DNA of 64,000 nucleotides from Vibrio gangliei (GCF_026001925.1 NZ_AP021870.1:744001-808000), one strand, 5' to 3'. Shown: positions 1 to 9,837, counted from the stretch's first letter. The notes: a model not told the origin generated them from the letters alone. Made by a program: numbers and translations.

Positions 1-248
1 TGTGCGAGCTGATCTCTGTCCATCTGCGAAGTATCTTGACCATTAATCCAATATTGACCGGATGTCGGTTGGTCAAGACAGCCGAGAATATTCATTAACG
101 TCGATTTGCCCGAGCCCGATGCCCCGACAATCGCGACCATTTCACCTTGCTGAATTTCAAGGTTAACTTGGTTTAATACCGTTAGCGATTCTTCACCACT
201 GACAAAGCTACGAGTAAGATTTGAAATTTTAAGTAAGGGTTGCGCCAT
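1..248 (-). CDS. macB: MacB, macrolide/peptide export ABC transporter, N-terminal fragment
   Basis: This is the 5' part of a gene that leaves the window at base 1; about 82 codons are visible from an ATG at 248. The translation begins MAQPLLKISNLTRSF and contains a Walker A motif GASGSGKST followed by LMNILGCLDQPTSG, the typical start of the MacB nucleotide-binding domain (LolD/MacB class). MacB works with the periplasmic adaptor MacA and an outer-membrane TolC channel to expel macrolides, peptides or other periplasmic substrates. The start codon lies 2 nt after the macA stop, so the two genes form one operon. The permease part with its four membrane helices is outside the window. Confidence 0.9.
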   Translation of the reverse strand, partial: MAQPLLKISNLTRSFVSGEESLTVLNQVNLEIQQGEMVAIVGASGSGKSTLMNILGCLDQPTSGQYWINGQDTSQMDRDQLA

Positions 249-250
249 CA

Positions 251-1411
251 TTAAAATCTCATTGGTGGATTACGGCGACTAGAGAAGCTGGAATCTGAAG
301 GCATACCGACTACAACTTGATCGCCCTCATATAATCCAGAAAGAATTTCAGCATTAACCTTATTATTAATCCCGACTTCTACTGGCTTATAAACAATGTT
401 TTCACCTTGTAAGACGGGTACTTGGTATCCCTTGCCTTTACGCTGTAAAACTTGAGCCGGCACTAATAAGGCATCTTTGGCTTGTTCTAACACAATGGAG
501 ACTTGCGCGGTCATGCCAATGCGCAATGTGCCTTGCGGGTTATCCACATCAAATAACGCATTGTAATAAATTGCATCACTGTCAGAAACGGTAAGCTGGC
601 TATCGTCACCTGTCATAATGGTCGGGCCGGGTTCAATCGCGCGTAATGTGCCCTGATACTTTTTATTTGGCTGACCTAAAATAGTGAAATAAGCAACTTG
701 ACCGGGATGAACATGAATCACATCCGCTTCGGAGATTTGCGCTTTGACTGTCATAGTATCAAGCTGGGCAAGCTCAATAATCGTTGGTGTCGTTTGATTG
801 GCGTTCACGGTTTGCCCCGCTTCCACTGAGGTATAAACCACGGTTCCATCCATCGGTGCGCTAATGGTCGTGTAGCCAAGATCCACTTGAGCGCTATCAA
901 CATTAATTTTCGCCTTTTCTATTTCAGCTTTTAACTGCGCTAAATCCGCTTGATAGATGGCTAGAGTGGCTTCCGCACTTTCATAATCGGCACGAGAGCT
1001 TGCTTGTGCCGCCAACATACCTTTTTGACGTTGATATTCGAACTGAGCTTGCTTAATTTGTGCTTGTTTGGCTCGATATTGCGCATTCAAACTGTCAAGA
1101 GAGGCTTGAGATTCTTTTAAATTGTTCTGCTGAGTAAGACTGTCAATTTGCGCGATCAAATCGCCTTGTTTTATCTCATCACCCAATGACACCGCGAGTT
1201 TTTGGATCTGACCTGAAACCTGCGCACCAACGTTCACAAGCTTGGCGGCTTGCAACATGCCATTGGCAAGTACCGCATTTTCAATATCGCCTTTTTGAAC
1301 ACTTTCCGTGGCATAGGTTGGCGCGGGCTCAGATTTGCCCCAATAAAACCAGCTGCCAACCCCAATCAACGGGACAGCAGCTATCAATATCCATTTTTTT
1401 CGTAATTTCAT
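251..1411 (-). CDS. macA: MacA-type periplasmic adaptor of the MacAB efflux pump
   Basis: Membrane-fusion (HlyD/RND-type) adaptor, 386 residues from ATG 1411. It opens with MKLRKKW and one membrane anchor (about residues 7-24), then a lipoyl half-motif region (GAQVSGQIQKLAVSLGDEIK), a long alpha-helical hairpin rich in Q, A and K (about residues 85-180), the second lipoyl half (ISAPMDGTVVYTSVEAGQTV), and beta-barrel and membrane-proximal domains. The adaptor links MacB to TolC across the periplasm. macB follows directly. An in-frame TTG at 1432 would add seven residues, but the ATG next to the membrane anchor fits the family better. No strong Shine-Dalgarno is visible. Bases 1412-1736 separate it from the divergent dctP and hold the promoters of both; I recognise no specific operator there. 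Confidence 0.9.
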   Translation of the reverse strand: MKLRKKWILIAAVPLIGVGSWFYWGKSEPAPTYATESVQKGDIENAVLANGMLQAAKLVNVGAQVSGQIQKLAVSLGDEIKQGDLIAQIDSLTQQNNLKESQASLDSLNAQYRAKQAQIKQAQFEYQRQKGMLAAQASSRADYESAEATLAIYQADLAQLKAEIEKAKINVDSAQVDLGYTTISAPMDGTVVYTSVEAGQTVNANQTTPTIIELAQLDTMTVKAQISEADVIHVHPGQVAYFTILGQPNKKYQGTLRAIEPGPTIMTGDDSQLTVSDSDAIYYNALFDVDNPQGTLRIGMTAQVSIVLEQAKDALLVPAQVLQRKGKGYQVPVLQGENIVYKPVEVGINNKVNAEILSGLYEGDQVVVGMPSDSSFSSRRNPPMRF

Positions 1412-1706
1412 GTCATCAGCAATTGTTATCAATCATGGTTAAGTTATACCGATTCTTAGGCATATCGCCTAGTGTTGCTCGTGTAAAGATAGGTAAAGTT
1501 GCGTCAAGCTAAGTGCGCTAGAGAAAGAAGAGCTACACCAAATTGGCTTTAAACATGAAGGCTTTTAACGTGAGGGCTTTCTCAATTCTTCTATAAATAT
1601 CGCCAAGTTAGCCTAAGGTCGAATAAGCACAATATTCAGAAGACGTTAGGCTTAGACAGATACTTAATCAATACAACTATCAATGACTCATTCAAGCCAT
1701 TGATGA

Positions 1707-2744
<1,038 letters not shown>

Positions 2745-2765
2745 CCGTCAATAAAAGGACTCGCA

Positions 2766-3449
2766 ATGAAAGTCGTTTATCATTTTTGGTCCAAATTAGA
2801 GGAAGGTTTAGTCGCCTTCCTCTTGGCGGCGATGACATTAGTCACGTTCGTCTATGTGGTTTTGAATAATCTCTATACCCCTTTCTATGACTTATCGGAC
2901 TGGTTTTATGAGAAACAATGGTTAGGAGCGAGCGATGGGTTCCTTGCCATTGCCGATTTTTTTATTGGATTGGCGCAAGAAATGACCTGGAGTACCGCTT
3001 TAACTAAAGCGTTATTTGGTTGGCTGATTTTTATTGGTATGTCGTATGGCGTTCGCATCGGTGGTCATATTGGTGTCGATGTGATCGTCAACCTTCTTTC
3101 TACACCAAAACAAAAAGTCGTCGGCATCATTGCCTGTACATCTTGCTTGATTTACGCCGGGCTAATGACTTATGCCAGCTTTGATTGGGTACACACTTTG
3201 TTTCAAGCCAATATCTATGCTGAAGACTTAGAAAAAATACACATCAAACTGTGGTATATCGGAGCCGTCGTTCCCGTTGGCTTTGGACTGTTATGGCTCA
3301 GGTTTTTTGAAATCTTCATTAATATCATCAGAGGGTTGCAAACCGGACTCGGCAATGCCGATGAAGCTAAAGACGCGATGAAACACGCGATGACAGATTT
3401 GCTCGAACCCAGTGATGCCAATACATCTAAACAGAATAAGGATAACTGA
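2766..3449 (+). CDS. dctQ: TRAP transporter small permease DctQ
   Basis: Small membrane subunit of the TRAP system, 227 residues. It has four hydrophobic helices (about residues 17-36, 80-100, 115-135 and 155-177) and the DctQ-family stretch GVRIGGHIGVDVIVNLL in the middle. It is longer than minimal DctQ proteins because of an extra loop between helices 1 and 2 (about residues 37-75) and a hydrophilic tail; both occur in C4-dicarboxylate DctQ of gammaproteobacteria. AAGGA precedes the start. It pairs with DctM to form the translocation complex fed by DctP. Confidence 0.92.
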   Translation: MKVVYHFWSKLEEGLVAFLLAAMTLVTFVYVVLNNLYTPFYDLSDWFYEKQWLGASDGFLAIADFFIGLAQEMTWSTALTKALFGWLIFIGMSYGVRIGGHIGVDVIVNLLSTPKQKVVGIIACTSCLIYAGLMTYASFDWVHTLFQANIYAEDLEKIHIKLWYIGAVVPVGFGLLWLRFFEIFINIIRGLQTGLGNADEAKDAMKHAMTDLLEPSDANTSKQNKDN

Positions 3450-3451
3450 TT

Positions 3452-4735
3452 ATGACGATTCTATTTCTGTTTCTTTGCTTATTCGCTCTGATGTTCATTG
3501 GTGTACCAATCGCTATTTCACTTGGCTTATCTGGCGCACTCAGCATTTTATTCTTCAGCCAAGATTCGGTGCGTTCTTTAGTCATCAAGCTGTTTGAAAC
3601 CTCAGAACACTATACTTTATTAGCCATTCCCTTTTTCCTTCTTTCTGGCGCATTCATGACCAGTGGCGGTGTCGCAAAGCGATTGATTGATTTTGCTAAC
3701 TCAACGGTTGGACACATACGTGGCGGGCTTGCGATTGCGGCGGTCATGGCCTGCATGTTATTTGCTGCACTTTCAGGTTCCTCCCCTGCAACGGTTGCGG
3801 CAGTCGGTTCAATTGCGATTGCGGGCATGGTCCGTTCAGGCTACCCAAAAGAATTTGGCGCAGGCATTGTATGTAATGCGGGTACTTTGGGTATTTTGAT
3901 CCCACCTTCAATTGTGATGGTAGTGTATGCCGCCGCAACAGAAAGCTCGGTGGGTAAACTCTTTATGGCCGGCGTGATTCCAGGCACCTTGCTTGGACTT
4001 GGCTTAATGGTCGCGATTTACATCATCGCTCGTAAAAAGAACCTCCCTGCTATGCCGAGAGCGACATTCAAGCAATGGTTGTCCAGCGCTCGAAAAGCAG
4101 CTTGGGGTTTGCTGTTAATGGTGATTATTTTAGGAGGGATATACAGTGGCATGTTTACCCCAACAGAAGCGGCCGCTGTTGCTGCCGTTTATGCCGGTTT
4201 TATCGCGTTATTTGTGTATAAAGACATCAGCATTAAGCAATGCCCAAGCGTGTTACTGGAAGCGGCTAAACTGTCGATCATGCTGATGTTTATCATCGCC
4301 AATGCCATGTTGTTTGCTTTCGTATTGACGACGGAGCAAATCCCACAAACTATTGCGGCTTGGATCATTGAACTGGGTTTAACGCCGTGGATGTTCTTAC
4401 TCTTAGTGAACATTATTTTGCTGTTAGCCGGTAACTTTATGGAACCCTCAGCCATTATTTTAATTCTGGCGCCGATACTGTTCCCGATTGCTATCGAACT
4501 TGGTATTGATCCTATTCACTTTGGCATCATCATGGTGGTAAATATGGAGATAGGACTGATCACACCACCGGTGGGATTGAACCTCTTTGTCACCTCCGCA
4601 GTTACCGGTATGCCTTTAGGTGCAACGATAAGAGCGGCACTGCCTTGGCTTATGATTTTACTGACCTTCTTGATGATCATTACCTACATCCCAGCGGTAT
4701 CACTGTGGTTACCTAATGCTTTAGGGATGCCATAG
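3452..4735 (+). CDS. dctM: TRAP transporter large permease DctM
   Basis: Large membrane subunit that carries out transport, 427 residues with about a dozen hydrophobic segments. Family signatures include LSGAFMTSGGVAKRLIDFAN, the LSGSSPATVAAVGSI loop, the LGILIPPSIVMVVYA segment and GLITPPVGLNLFV near the C terminus. The start lies 2 nt after the dctQ stop, which implies translational coupling. A strong bidirectional terminator follows 35 nt later, so the operon ends here. Confidence 0.94.
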   Translation: MTILFLFLCLFALMFIGVPIAISLGLSGALSILFFSQDSVRSLVIKLFETSEHYTLLAIPFFLLSGAFMTSGGVAKRLIDFANSTVGHIRGGLAIAAVMACMLFAALSGSSPATVAAVGSIAIAGMVRSGYPKEFGAGIVCNAGTLGILIPPSIVMVVYAAATESSVGKLFMAGVIPGTLLGLGLMVAIYIIARKKNLPAMPRATFKQWLSSARKAAWGLLLMVIILGGIYSGMFTPTEAAAVAAVYAGFIALFVYKDISIKQCPSVLLEAAKLSIMLMFIIANAMLFAFVLTTEQIPQTIAAWIIELGLTPWMFLLLVNIILLLAGNFMEPSAIILILAPILFPIAIELGIDPIHFGIIMVVNMEIGLITPPVGLNLFVTSAVTGMPLGATIRAALPWLMILLTFLMIITYIPAVSLWLPNALGMP

Positions 4736-4770
4736 AAATATTTGCTGAAAATAGATTTTCAGACATAAAA

Positions 4771-4793
4771 AAAGAGAGCCGAGGCTCTCTTTT
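4771..4793. terminator. Bidirectional Rho-independent terminator between dctM and rplT
   Basis: The arms AAAGAGAGCC and GGCTCTCTTT form a near-perfect hairpin with a 2-nt centre, flanked by A-runs on the left and T-runs on the right. It can stop the dctPQM transcript rightwards and the infC-rpmI-rplT transcript leftwards. Confidence 0.9.
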
Positions 4794-4815
4794 TCTTAAT
4801 CCTAAACCGTTCTAA

Positions 4816-5169
4816 TTAAAGAGCAGCTTTTGCTTTTTCAACTAGTACTGCGAAAGCAGCTTTGTCGAATACAGCGATGTCTGCAAGGATCTTACGATCT
4901 ATTTCAATAGACGCTTTCTTAAGACCGTTGATGAAACGGCTGTAAGATAGACCGTTTTGACGTGCAGCAGCGTTGATACGTGCAATCCATAGTTGACGGA
5001 ATGTACGTTTCTTGTTGCGACGGTCACGGTATGCGTATTGACCAGCTTTAGTTACTGCTTGGAAAGCTACGCGGTAAACACGAGAACGTGCTCCGTAGTA
5101 ACCTTTAGCTTGTTTTAGAACTTTCTTATGACGTGCACGAGCTTGTACACCACGTTTTACGCGAGGCAT
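4816..5169 (-). CDS. rplT: 50S ribosomal protein L20
   Basis: 117 residues, [19 protein letters not shown] at the N terminus, basic throughout and of the usual length. It is an early-assembly 23S rRNA-binding protein and, in enterobacteria, the repressor of rpmI-rplT translation. It is the last gene of the thrS-infC-rpmI-rplT block, 41 nt after rpmI, with an AGGAG-type ribosome-binding site. Confidence 0.98.
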   Translation of the reverse strand: MPRVKRGVQARARHKKVLKQAKGYYGARSRVYRVAFQAVTKAGQYAYRDRRNKKRTFRQLWIARINAAARQNGLSYSRFINGLKKASIEIDRKILADIAVFDKAAFAVLVEKAKAAL

Positions 5170-5210
5170 TATGCTTCTCCTAAACTAAATATAAATTAAC
5201 TAACTAAAAA

Positions 5211-5405
5211 TTAAGCGTATGGAAGCATACGAACAACTGCAGCCACTTCACATTTTGGAAGGATTGCGTTTGGACGAAGCTGACGCTTGTTCTTAGTAGT
5301 ACGTTTAGTCAGGATGTGACGTTTAGTTGCGTGCTTGAATTTAAAGCCGCCACCAGTTTTTTTGAAACGCTTCGCAGCGCCTCGGTTCGATTTCATCTTA
5401 GGCAT
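5211..5405 (-). CDS. rpmI: 50S ribosomal protein L35
   Basis: 64 residues, starting [18 protein letters not shown], a typical L35. It sits between infC and rplT. In enterobacteria L20 binds an mRNA structure upstream of rpmI and represses both genes. Here the 136-nt spacer to infC holds a terminator-like hairpin (listed separately), so expression may be tuned by attenuation as well. Confidence 0.98.
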   Translation of the reverse strand: MPKMKSNRGAAKRFKKTGGGFKFKHATKRHILTKRTTKNKRQLRPNAILPKCEVAAVVRMLPYA

Positions 5406-5483
5406 GATGAATAACTCCGCATTGTATGTATTAATATATGTTAATAAACATACTGGTTAATAATATGTAATTAGGGCGAATAA

Positions 5484-5519
5484 AACCCCATCACTCACTG
5501 CTTAGCAAGTGATAGGGTT
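5484..5519 (-). terminator. Terminator-like hairpin in the infC-rpmI spacer
   Basis: Read on the minus strand, ACCCTATCAC pairs with GTGATGGGGT (10 bp, one G-U) around a 14-nt loop and is followed by TTTTATT. This has the form of an intrinsic terminator just after infC and about 80 nt before rpmI. It could set the ratio of IF3 to L35/L20 or act as a conditional attenuator. Any link to L20 autoregulation is inference. Confidence 0.75.
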
Positions 5520-5541
5520 CAATTACTTGTAAAGCCTTTAA

Positions 5542-6093
5542 TTACTTCTTCTTAGGGGCCAACACCATGATCATTTGGCGACCTTCAATACGCGTTGGGA
5601 AAGATTCAACCACTGCTAACTCTTCAGTGTCCACTTTCAAACGGTTTAGAACGTCTACGCCAATCTCTTGGTGAGCCATTTCACGACCACGGAAGCGAAT
5701 AGTTACTTTCACTTTGTTGCCGTCTTCAAGGAAACGCGTCAGGTTGCGTAGTTTTACCTGATAGTCTCCGATATCAGTTCCAGGACGGAATTTAACTTCC
5801 TTAATCTGAACCTGTTTTTGCTTTTTCTTCTGCTCTTTAGCAGCTTTGCTCTTTTCAAAGAGGAATTTACCATAGTCCATCACACGACAGACAGGTGGTT
5901 CAGCGTTTGGACTAATTTCAACTAAGTCCATACCAGCTTCAATAGCCGCTTCCATTGCTTCATTGATTGAAACGATACCAACGGCTTCGCCGTCTGCACC
6001 AGTTAAGCGTACTTCTTTAACGCCACGAATCTCATCGTTTAAACGATACTGGTTTTGCTTGGCCGGTTGTTGGCCTTTTCTTCCGCCTTTAAT
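5542..6093 (-). CDS. infC: Translation initiation factor IF-3, AUU start codon
   Basis: IF-3 keeps ribosomal subunits apart and rejects non-AUG start codons. The full protein is 183 residues when read from ATT at 6093-6091, giving [20 protein letters not shown] and then the usual two domains joined by a lysine-rich linker ([13 protein letters not shown]). A strong Shine-Dalgarno GGAGG lies 9 nt upstream, inside the last codons of thrS, whose stop is 3 nt away. The AUU start is the known autoregulatory device of infC, since IF-3 discriminates against its own start. The first in-frame ATG (5955) would delete a large part of the N-terminal domain and is rejected as the start. Confidence 0.96.
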   Translation of the reverse strand: MKGGRKGQQPAKQNQYRLNDEIRGVKEVRLTGADGEAVGIVSINEAMEAAIEAGMDLVEISPNAEPPVCRVMDYGKFLFEKSKAAKEQKKKQKQVQIKEVKFRPGTDIGDYQVKLRNLTRFLEDGNKVKVTIRFRGREMAHQEIGVDVLNRLKVDTEELAVVESFPTRIEGRQMIMVLAPKKK

Positions 6094-6096
6094 AGG

Positions 6097-8022
6097 TTAT
6101 TCCTCCAGATTGAGCTTACGGCTTGAAACGTCGGCTTGAAGATATGAAATGAAATCTTCTACTTTAAACTTACCGAGGTCTTTGCCTTTTCGTGTACGTA
6201 CTGCGATTTCGCCAGCTTCCATCTCTTGGTCGCCACAAACGAGCATATAAGGTACACGTTTTAAAGTGTGTTCGCGGATTTTAAAGCCAATCTTCTCATT
6301 TCTCAAGTCCGCTTTTACTTTAAAGCCAGATTTTTGTAATTTTTGAGTGATTTCCTGAACATAATCCGCTTGTTTATCGGTAATTCCCATGATCACAGCT
6401 TGCTCAGGTGCTAACCATGTTGGGAAGAAACCTGCGTACTCTTCAATCAAAATACCAATGAAACGCTCAAGTGAACCTAAAATTGCACGGTGGATCATAA
6501 CCGGAACAAGACGTTCGTTATTTTCACCCACATAAGTTGCACCTAAACGGCCAGGTAAGTTGAAGTCTAATTGCACCGTACCACATTGCCATGCACGATC
6601 TAGACAGTCATGCAGTGTGAATTCAATTTTCGGACCATAGAATGCACCCTCACCTTCTTGGATTTCGTATGGAATATCCATCGATTCCAAAGCCAGTTTC
6701 AAGTCGCTTTCTGATTTATCCCAAATCTCATCTGAACCTACGCGCTGCTCTGGACGAGTAGACAGTTTCACCACAATGTTTTCAAAACCAAAAGTATTGT
6801 AAACATCGTAAACCATCTTGATACATTCTTTCACTTCCGCCTGAATTTGATCTTCAGTACAGAAAATGTGTGCATCATCTTGAGTAAAGCCACGAACACG
6901 CATGATACCGTGTAGCGCACCCGATGGTTCGTTACGGTGACAAGAACCGAATTCCGCCATACGCAATGGTAAGTCACGGTACGATTTCAAACCTTGGTTA
7001 AAGATTTGTACGTGACCTGGACAGTTCATTGGTTTGATCGCGTATTCACGGTTTTCAGAAGACGTTGTAAACATCGCGTCCGCATATTTGTCCCAGTGAC
7101 CTGAACGTTCCCAAAGAACGCGGTCCATCATCAATGGGCCTTTGACTTCTTGGTAACCATATTCTGTTAGTTTTTCACGTACAAACACTTCTAGTTCACG
7201 GAAAATAGACCAGCCATTATGATGCCAGAACACCATACCCGGTGCTTCTTGTTGCATGTGGAATAAATCTAAGTGTTTGCCGATTTTACGGTGGTCACGC
7301 TTCGCCGCTTCTTCTAGGCGAACAAGGTGCTCTTTTAATTGCTTCTTATCAGCAAATGCGGTGCCGTAAATACGTTGCAGCATTTTATTGTCGCTGTTAC
7401 CACGCCAGTATGCACCTGCCACATTCAATAAAGTGAAATGTTGGCAGAAGCTCATGTTTGGTACATGTGGGCCACGACACATATCGATGTATTCTTCATG
7501 ATGGTACAGACCTGGGCGATCGTCGCGCGCCACGTTTTCATCAAGAATTTCCATTTTGTAGCTTTCACCACGTGATTCAAACGTATCACGCGCTTCTTGC
7601 CAGCTTACTTTCTTCTTAACGACTTGATATTTGGTCTTCGCAAGCTCTTTCATGCGCTTTTCAATCGCATCCAAATCTTCTTGCGTTAAAGAATGCTCAA
7701 GATCGATGTCGTAGTAGAAACCTTTATCGATCGTTGGACCAATCGCCATTTTTGCTTCAGGGAAAAGCTGCTTAATCGCATGACCAAGCAAGTGAGCACA
7801 AGAGTGACGAATGATTTCTAAACCATCTTCATCTTTAGCAGTGATGATTTCTAAACTCGCGTCATTTTCAATTAAATCGCACGCATCAACACGGTTACCA
7901 TCTACACGACCAGCGATCGTTGCTTTTGCAAGACCAGGACCAATAGATAAAGCCACGTCCATTGTTGAAACAGAGTTGTCAAATTGGCGAGTACTGCCAT
8001 CAGGAAGAGTAATTACAGGCAT
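6097..8022 (-). CDS. thrS: Threonyl-tRNA synthetase
   Basis: Class II aminoacyl-tRNA synthetase that charges tRNA-Thr, 641 residues from ATG 8022 ([15 protein letters not shown]), matching the family length of about 640. Domains in order: TGS domain (1-60), editing domain with the [10 protein letters not shown] motif, the class II catalytic core (motif 2 near [20 protein letters not shown], motif 3 near [15 protein letters not shown]) and the anticodon-binding domain (about 535-635). AGGA lies 7 nt before the start. An upstream in-frame alternative start (8049) would overlap the leader hairpin and is not supported. The leader contains an anticodon-arm mimic, implying autoregulation. Confidence 0.97.
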   Translation of the reverse strand: MPVITLPDGSTRQFDNSVSTMDVALSIGPGLAKATIAGRVDGNRVDACDLIENDASLEIITAKDEDGLEIIRHSCAHLLGHAIKQLFPEAKMAIGPTIDKGFYYDIDLEHSLTQEDLDAIEKRMKELAKTKYQVVKKKVSWQEARDTFESRGESYKMEILDENVARDDRPGLYHHEEYIDMCRGPHVPNMSFCQHFTLLNVAGAYWRGNSDNKMLQRIYGTAFADKKQLKEHLVRLEEAAKRDHRKIGKHLDLFHMQQEAPGMVFWHHNGWSIFRELEVFVREKLTEYGYQEVKGPLMMDRVLWERSGHWDKYADAMFTTSSENREYAIKPMNCPGHVQIFNQGLKSYRDLPLRMAEFGSCHRNEPSGALHGIMRVRGFTQDDAHIFCTEDQIQAEVKECIKMVYDVYNTFGFENIVVKLSTRPEQRVGSDEIWDKSESDLKLALESMDIPYEIQEGEGAFYGPKIEFTLHDCLDRAWQCGTVQLDFNLPGRLGATYVGENNERLVPVMIHRAILGSLERFIGILIEEYAGFFPTWLAPEQAVIMGITDKQADYVQEITQKLQKSGFKVKADLRNEKIGFKIREHTLKRVPYMLVCGDQEMEAGEIAVRTRKGKDLGKFKVEDFISYLQADVSSRKLNLEE

Positions 8023-8042
8023 GATAAATCCTATTTCCAGTG

Positions 8043-8063
8043 GTGCCACATACCAAGTAGCAC
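8043..8063 (-). promoter_or_regulatory. thrS translational operator: tRNA-Thr anticodon-arm mimic
   Basis: On the minus strand GTGCTAC pairs with GTGGCAC (7 bp, one G-U) around a 7-nt loop TTGGTAT. Numbered like an anticodon loop this gives U33, anticodon GGU (34-36) and A37, i.e. the GGU anticodon of tRNA-Thr. It lies about 20 nt before the thrS ATG and 10 nt before its Shine-Dalgarno. E. coli ThrRS is known to repress its own mRNA by binding an operator stem-loop that imitates the tRNA-Thr anticodon arm, so function is inferred from that precedent together with the visible sequence. The rest of the 600-nt stretch 8023-8623 holds no convincing gene; its other signals are listed separately. 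Confidence 0.8.
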
Positions 8064-8437
8064 TTGATGAGTTTATTATTACTTTAAAAACAAATAGTTA
8101 AACAAAGCAATCTTTGTGAATTCTTATATTTGGTACAAATCAATTTTGCAATCCAAAAGAGAGACGAACATTCTAAAGAAATTCACCCAAATTGAAAGTT
8201 ATTGCGTGAAAATAATCCACATATTAAGACAGCTTGCATTGCTTTCTCACTATCAAGAAACGCACCGTTTCAATTGCAACAAAAATAACCTTACATTTAC
8301 ATTGTGTTTTCATGTGGATTTTTATATAACTGAATTTGCTTATAAAAATGCTCTCAAAAATAAGAAAAATCAAAACATTAATGAAATGAGCGGTGATAAC
8401 TGGAGAAGCAAGCATTCCTTGTCTACATTTAGAAAGA

Positions 8438-8460
8438 GGTGAACAAGATCACATTGTTCA
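8438..8460. promoter_or_regulatory. Overlapping CRP-like site and TGAACAA inverted repeat
   Basis: GGTGA-N6-TCACA (8438-8453) matches 9 of 10 key bases of the CRP consensus. It overlaps a perfect 7-bp inverted repeat TGAACAA/TTGTTCA with a 7-bp spacer (8440-8460). The site lies about 170 nt before the start of the 101-residue gene at 8624. Which factor binds is not known. Confidence 0.5.
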
Positions 8461-8505
8461 GCGCTATCTTCTCAGTTTTAAACCAAACTCAAGAACAATA
8501 ATGAT

Positions 8506-8539
8506 ATACCGCCTCCTCTAACTGACTCAGGAGCGGTAA
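8506..8539. other. Hairpin in the leader of the 101-residue gene
   Basis: Around 8508-8537, CCGCCTCCT can pair with AGGAGCGG across a 12-nt loop, with one bulge. No T-run follows on either strand, so it is not a standard terminator. It lies between the CRP-like site and the tandem 13-mers and may be part of a structured 5' leader. Confidence 0.35.
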
Positions 8540-8574
8540 AGAGACAAAAGTGAACAGGGTCGTTTAACTATTAC

Positions 8575-8605
8575 GTTCGTTTGTTAAATAAAGTTCGTTT
8601 GTTAA
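8575..8605 (+). repeat. Two tandem 13-bp repeats just before the gene at 8624
   Basis: GTTCGTTTGTTAA occurs exactly at 8575-8587 and 8593-8605, 18 nt apart from start to start. The second copy ends only a few bases before the GAGG ribosome-binding site. It could be a repeated operator or an mRNA-binding site in the leader. Confidence 0.6.
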
Positions 8606-8623
8606 CGGCGAGGAATTGTATTT

Positions 8624-8929
8624 ATGGTCAGCGCGAAAGAATTTGCCACATGGCTAAAAGATAAGTTTTTAAATGAGAGGCAAGGCGTCACTTTCACTCG
8701 TCGTGACATCAATAAGTTGACGGGTCGACAAGGCTTTAGTCTAAGTTTTGTCAATGATACTCACTATGAACTCATGCGTTATGGCCTTGCTTTTGTCACG
8801 GATACTGCTCGTGAAAACTTCTATTTACTGCCTGTAAGTGGTAGTAAAAATTGGCGCTCTGCGATTGATGCCCAATTTGAAAGAGAAATGTTCAGTAATA
8901 TCTACCCTATCGAACGTTCTTCAGGTTAA
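8624..8929 (+). CDS. Conserved-looking hypothetical protein, 101 residues
   Basis: I do not recognise the family. The protein starts MVSAKEFATWLKDKFLNERQ, is soluble with mixed charge and has no signal peptide or membrane segment. The first 60 residues look helical and slightly like a small DNA- or RNA-binding unit (FTRRDINKLTG), but this is not enough for a functional call. The start is supported by GAGG 9-12 nt upstream. It stands alone, divergent from thrS, with an elaborate upstream region (CRP-like site, hairpin, tandem 13-mers), which argues that it is a real regulated gene. Confidence 0.7.
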   Translation: MVSAKEFATWLKDKFLNERQGVTFTRRDINKLTGRQGFSLSFVNDTHYELMRYGLAFVTDTARENFYLLPVSGSKNWRSAIDAQFEREMFSNIYPIERSSG

Positions 8930-9042
8930 TCTCTCACCGTAACCTTCTTTTTCCTAACCAATGAATTTATTTTCACTGGACTGACCAATTGCGTGCGATT
9001 GTCATATATAATTGCCGCTGTTTTTTCTATTAGTAGTGACTT

Positions 9043-9759
9043 ATGTTTTTATCACCTTATTTCTCAACTCAAGATAACGCTTTTCAATTCACTCGCCAGC
9101 AATCAAGCCATTTTGCCAAAAGAGTCGCCGGCGATTTCAACCCAATTCATGATGAAGACAGCAAACGCTTCTGTGTTCCGGGAGATCTTCTTTTTGCTGT
9201 ATTACTAAAGCAAGAAGGCGTCAGCCAAAAAATGAGTTTCCGTTTTTCTGGCATGGTGAATGATGGTGTTTTGTTATCAATTGAAGAAAAAGGGCAACAT
9301 GATAGCGTCGTGGTTGATTGTAATGGTAAAGAATACCTACACATGTACCATGAAGGTGAAAAGAATCTAAACCCTGCGTTTATTGAAAAAGTTGTGACGA
9401 GCTATGTGCAATTCTCTGGCATGAACTTCCCACACATCATGGTTCCTTTAATGGAAGAGAAGCAGATGATGATCAACACTCAGCGCCCACTTGTGATTTA
9501 TGAAAGCATGGATGTTGAGTTTTGCCGTATGGACCTAGTGAACCCAGAAGTTGAATTTACAGGCGCAACTTTCGATGTCACCGGTAAACGTGGTGTAGTA
9601 ACACTTAACTTTGACTTTAAAGAAGCGGATGAAGTCGTCGGCAAAGGTGTTAAGCGAATGGTCGCAAGTGGTCTTCGCCCTTATGTTCAAGCGGACATCG
9701 ATGAATTTGTCGACCGATTTAACGCGTGTAAGACGGCCTTCCAAGCTCAACACGGATAA
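9043..9759 (+). CDS. DUF3581 family protein (hot-dog-like)
   Basis: 238 residues and cytoplasmic. The segment SHFAKRVAGDFNPIHDED resembles the active-site helix of hot-dog-fold hydratases (GDxNPIHxD), with His and Asp in the expected places. The rest matches my memory of the DUF3581 family found in Vibrio and Shewanella. No activity is established to my knowledge; a thioester-related role is only a guess from the motif. It is monocistronic, with a strong terminator 35 nt after the stop. No strong Shine-Dalgarno is visible before the ATG. Confidence 0.75.
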   Translation: MFLSPYFSTQDNAFQFTRQQSSHFAKRVAGDFNPIHDEDSKRFCVPGDLLFAVLLKQEGVSQKMSFRFSGMVNDGVLLSIEEKGQHDSVVVDCNGKEYLHMYHEGEKNLNPAFIEKVVTSYVQFSGMNFPHIMVPLMEEKQMMINTQRPLVIYESMDVEFCRMDLVNPEVEFTGATFDVTGKRGVVTLNFDFKEADEVVGKGVKRMVASGLRPYVQADIDEFVDRFNACKTAFQAQHG

Positions 9760-9793
9760 GATTTCAGCCTTAGGCTACATATTTTTTTAAACT

Positions 9794-9837
9794 AAACGCC
9801 AGTAACTGCCATGAAAGTGGCTTGATTACTGGCGTTT
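9794..9837 (+). terminator. Rho-independent terminator after the DUF3581 gene
   Basis: AAACGCCAGTAA pairs with TTACTGGCGTTT (12 bp) across a 20-nt loop and is followed by a T-run. Confidence 0.85.

Noticed and set aside
5542..5955. Short infC starting at internal ATG
   Set aside because: It removes conserved N-terminal IF-3 residues that are readable in frame up to an AUU with a strong Shine-Dalgarno.
8116..8442. Open frame of 108 codons on the plus strand upstream of the 101-residue gene
   Set aside because: AT-rich, no ribosome-binding site, low-complexity Lys/Asn-rich product; it covers the leader region with regulatory signals.
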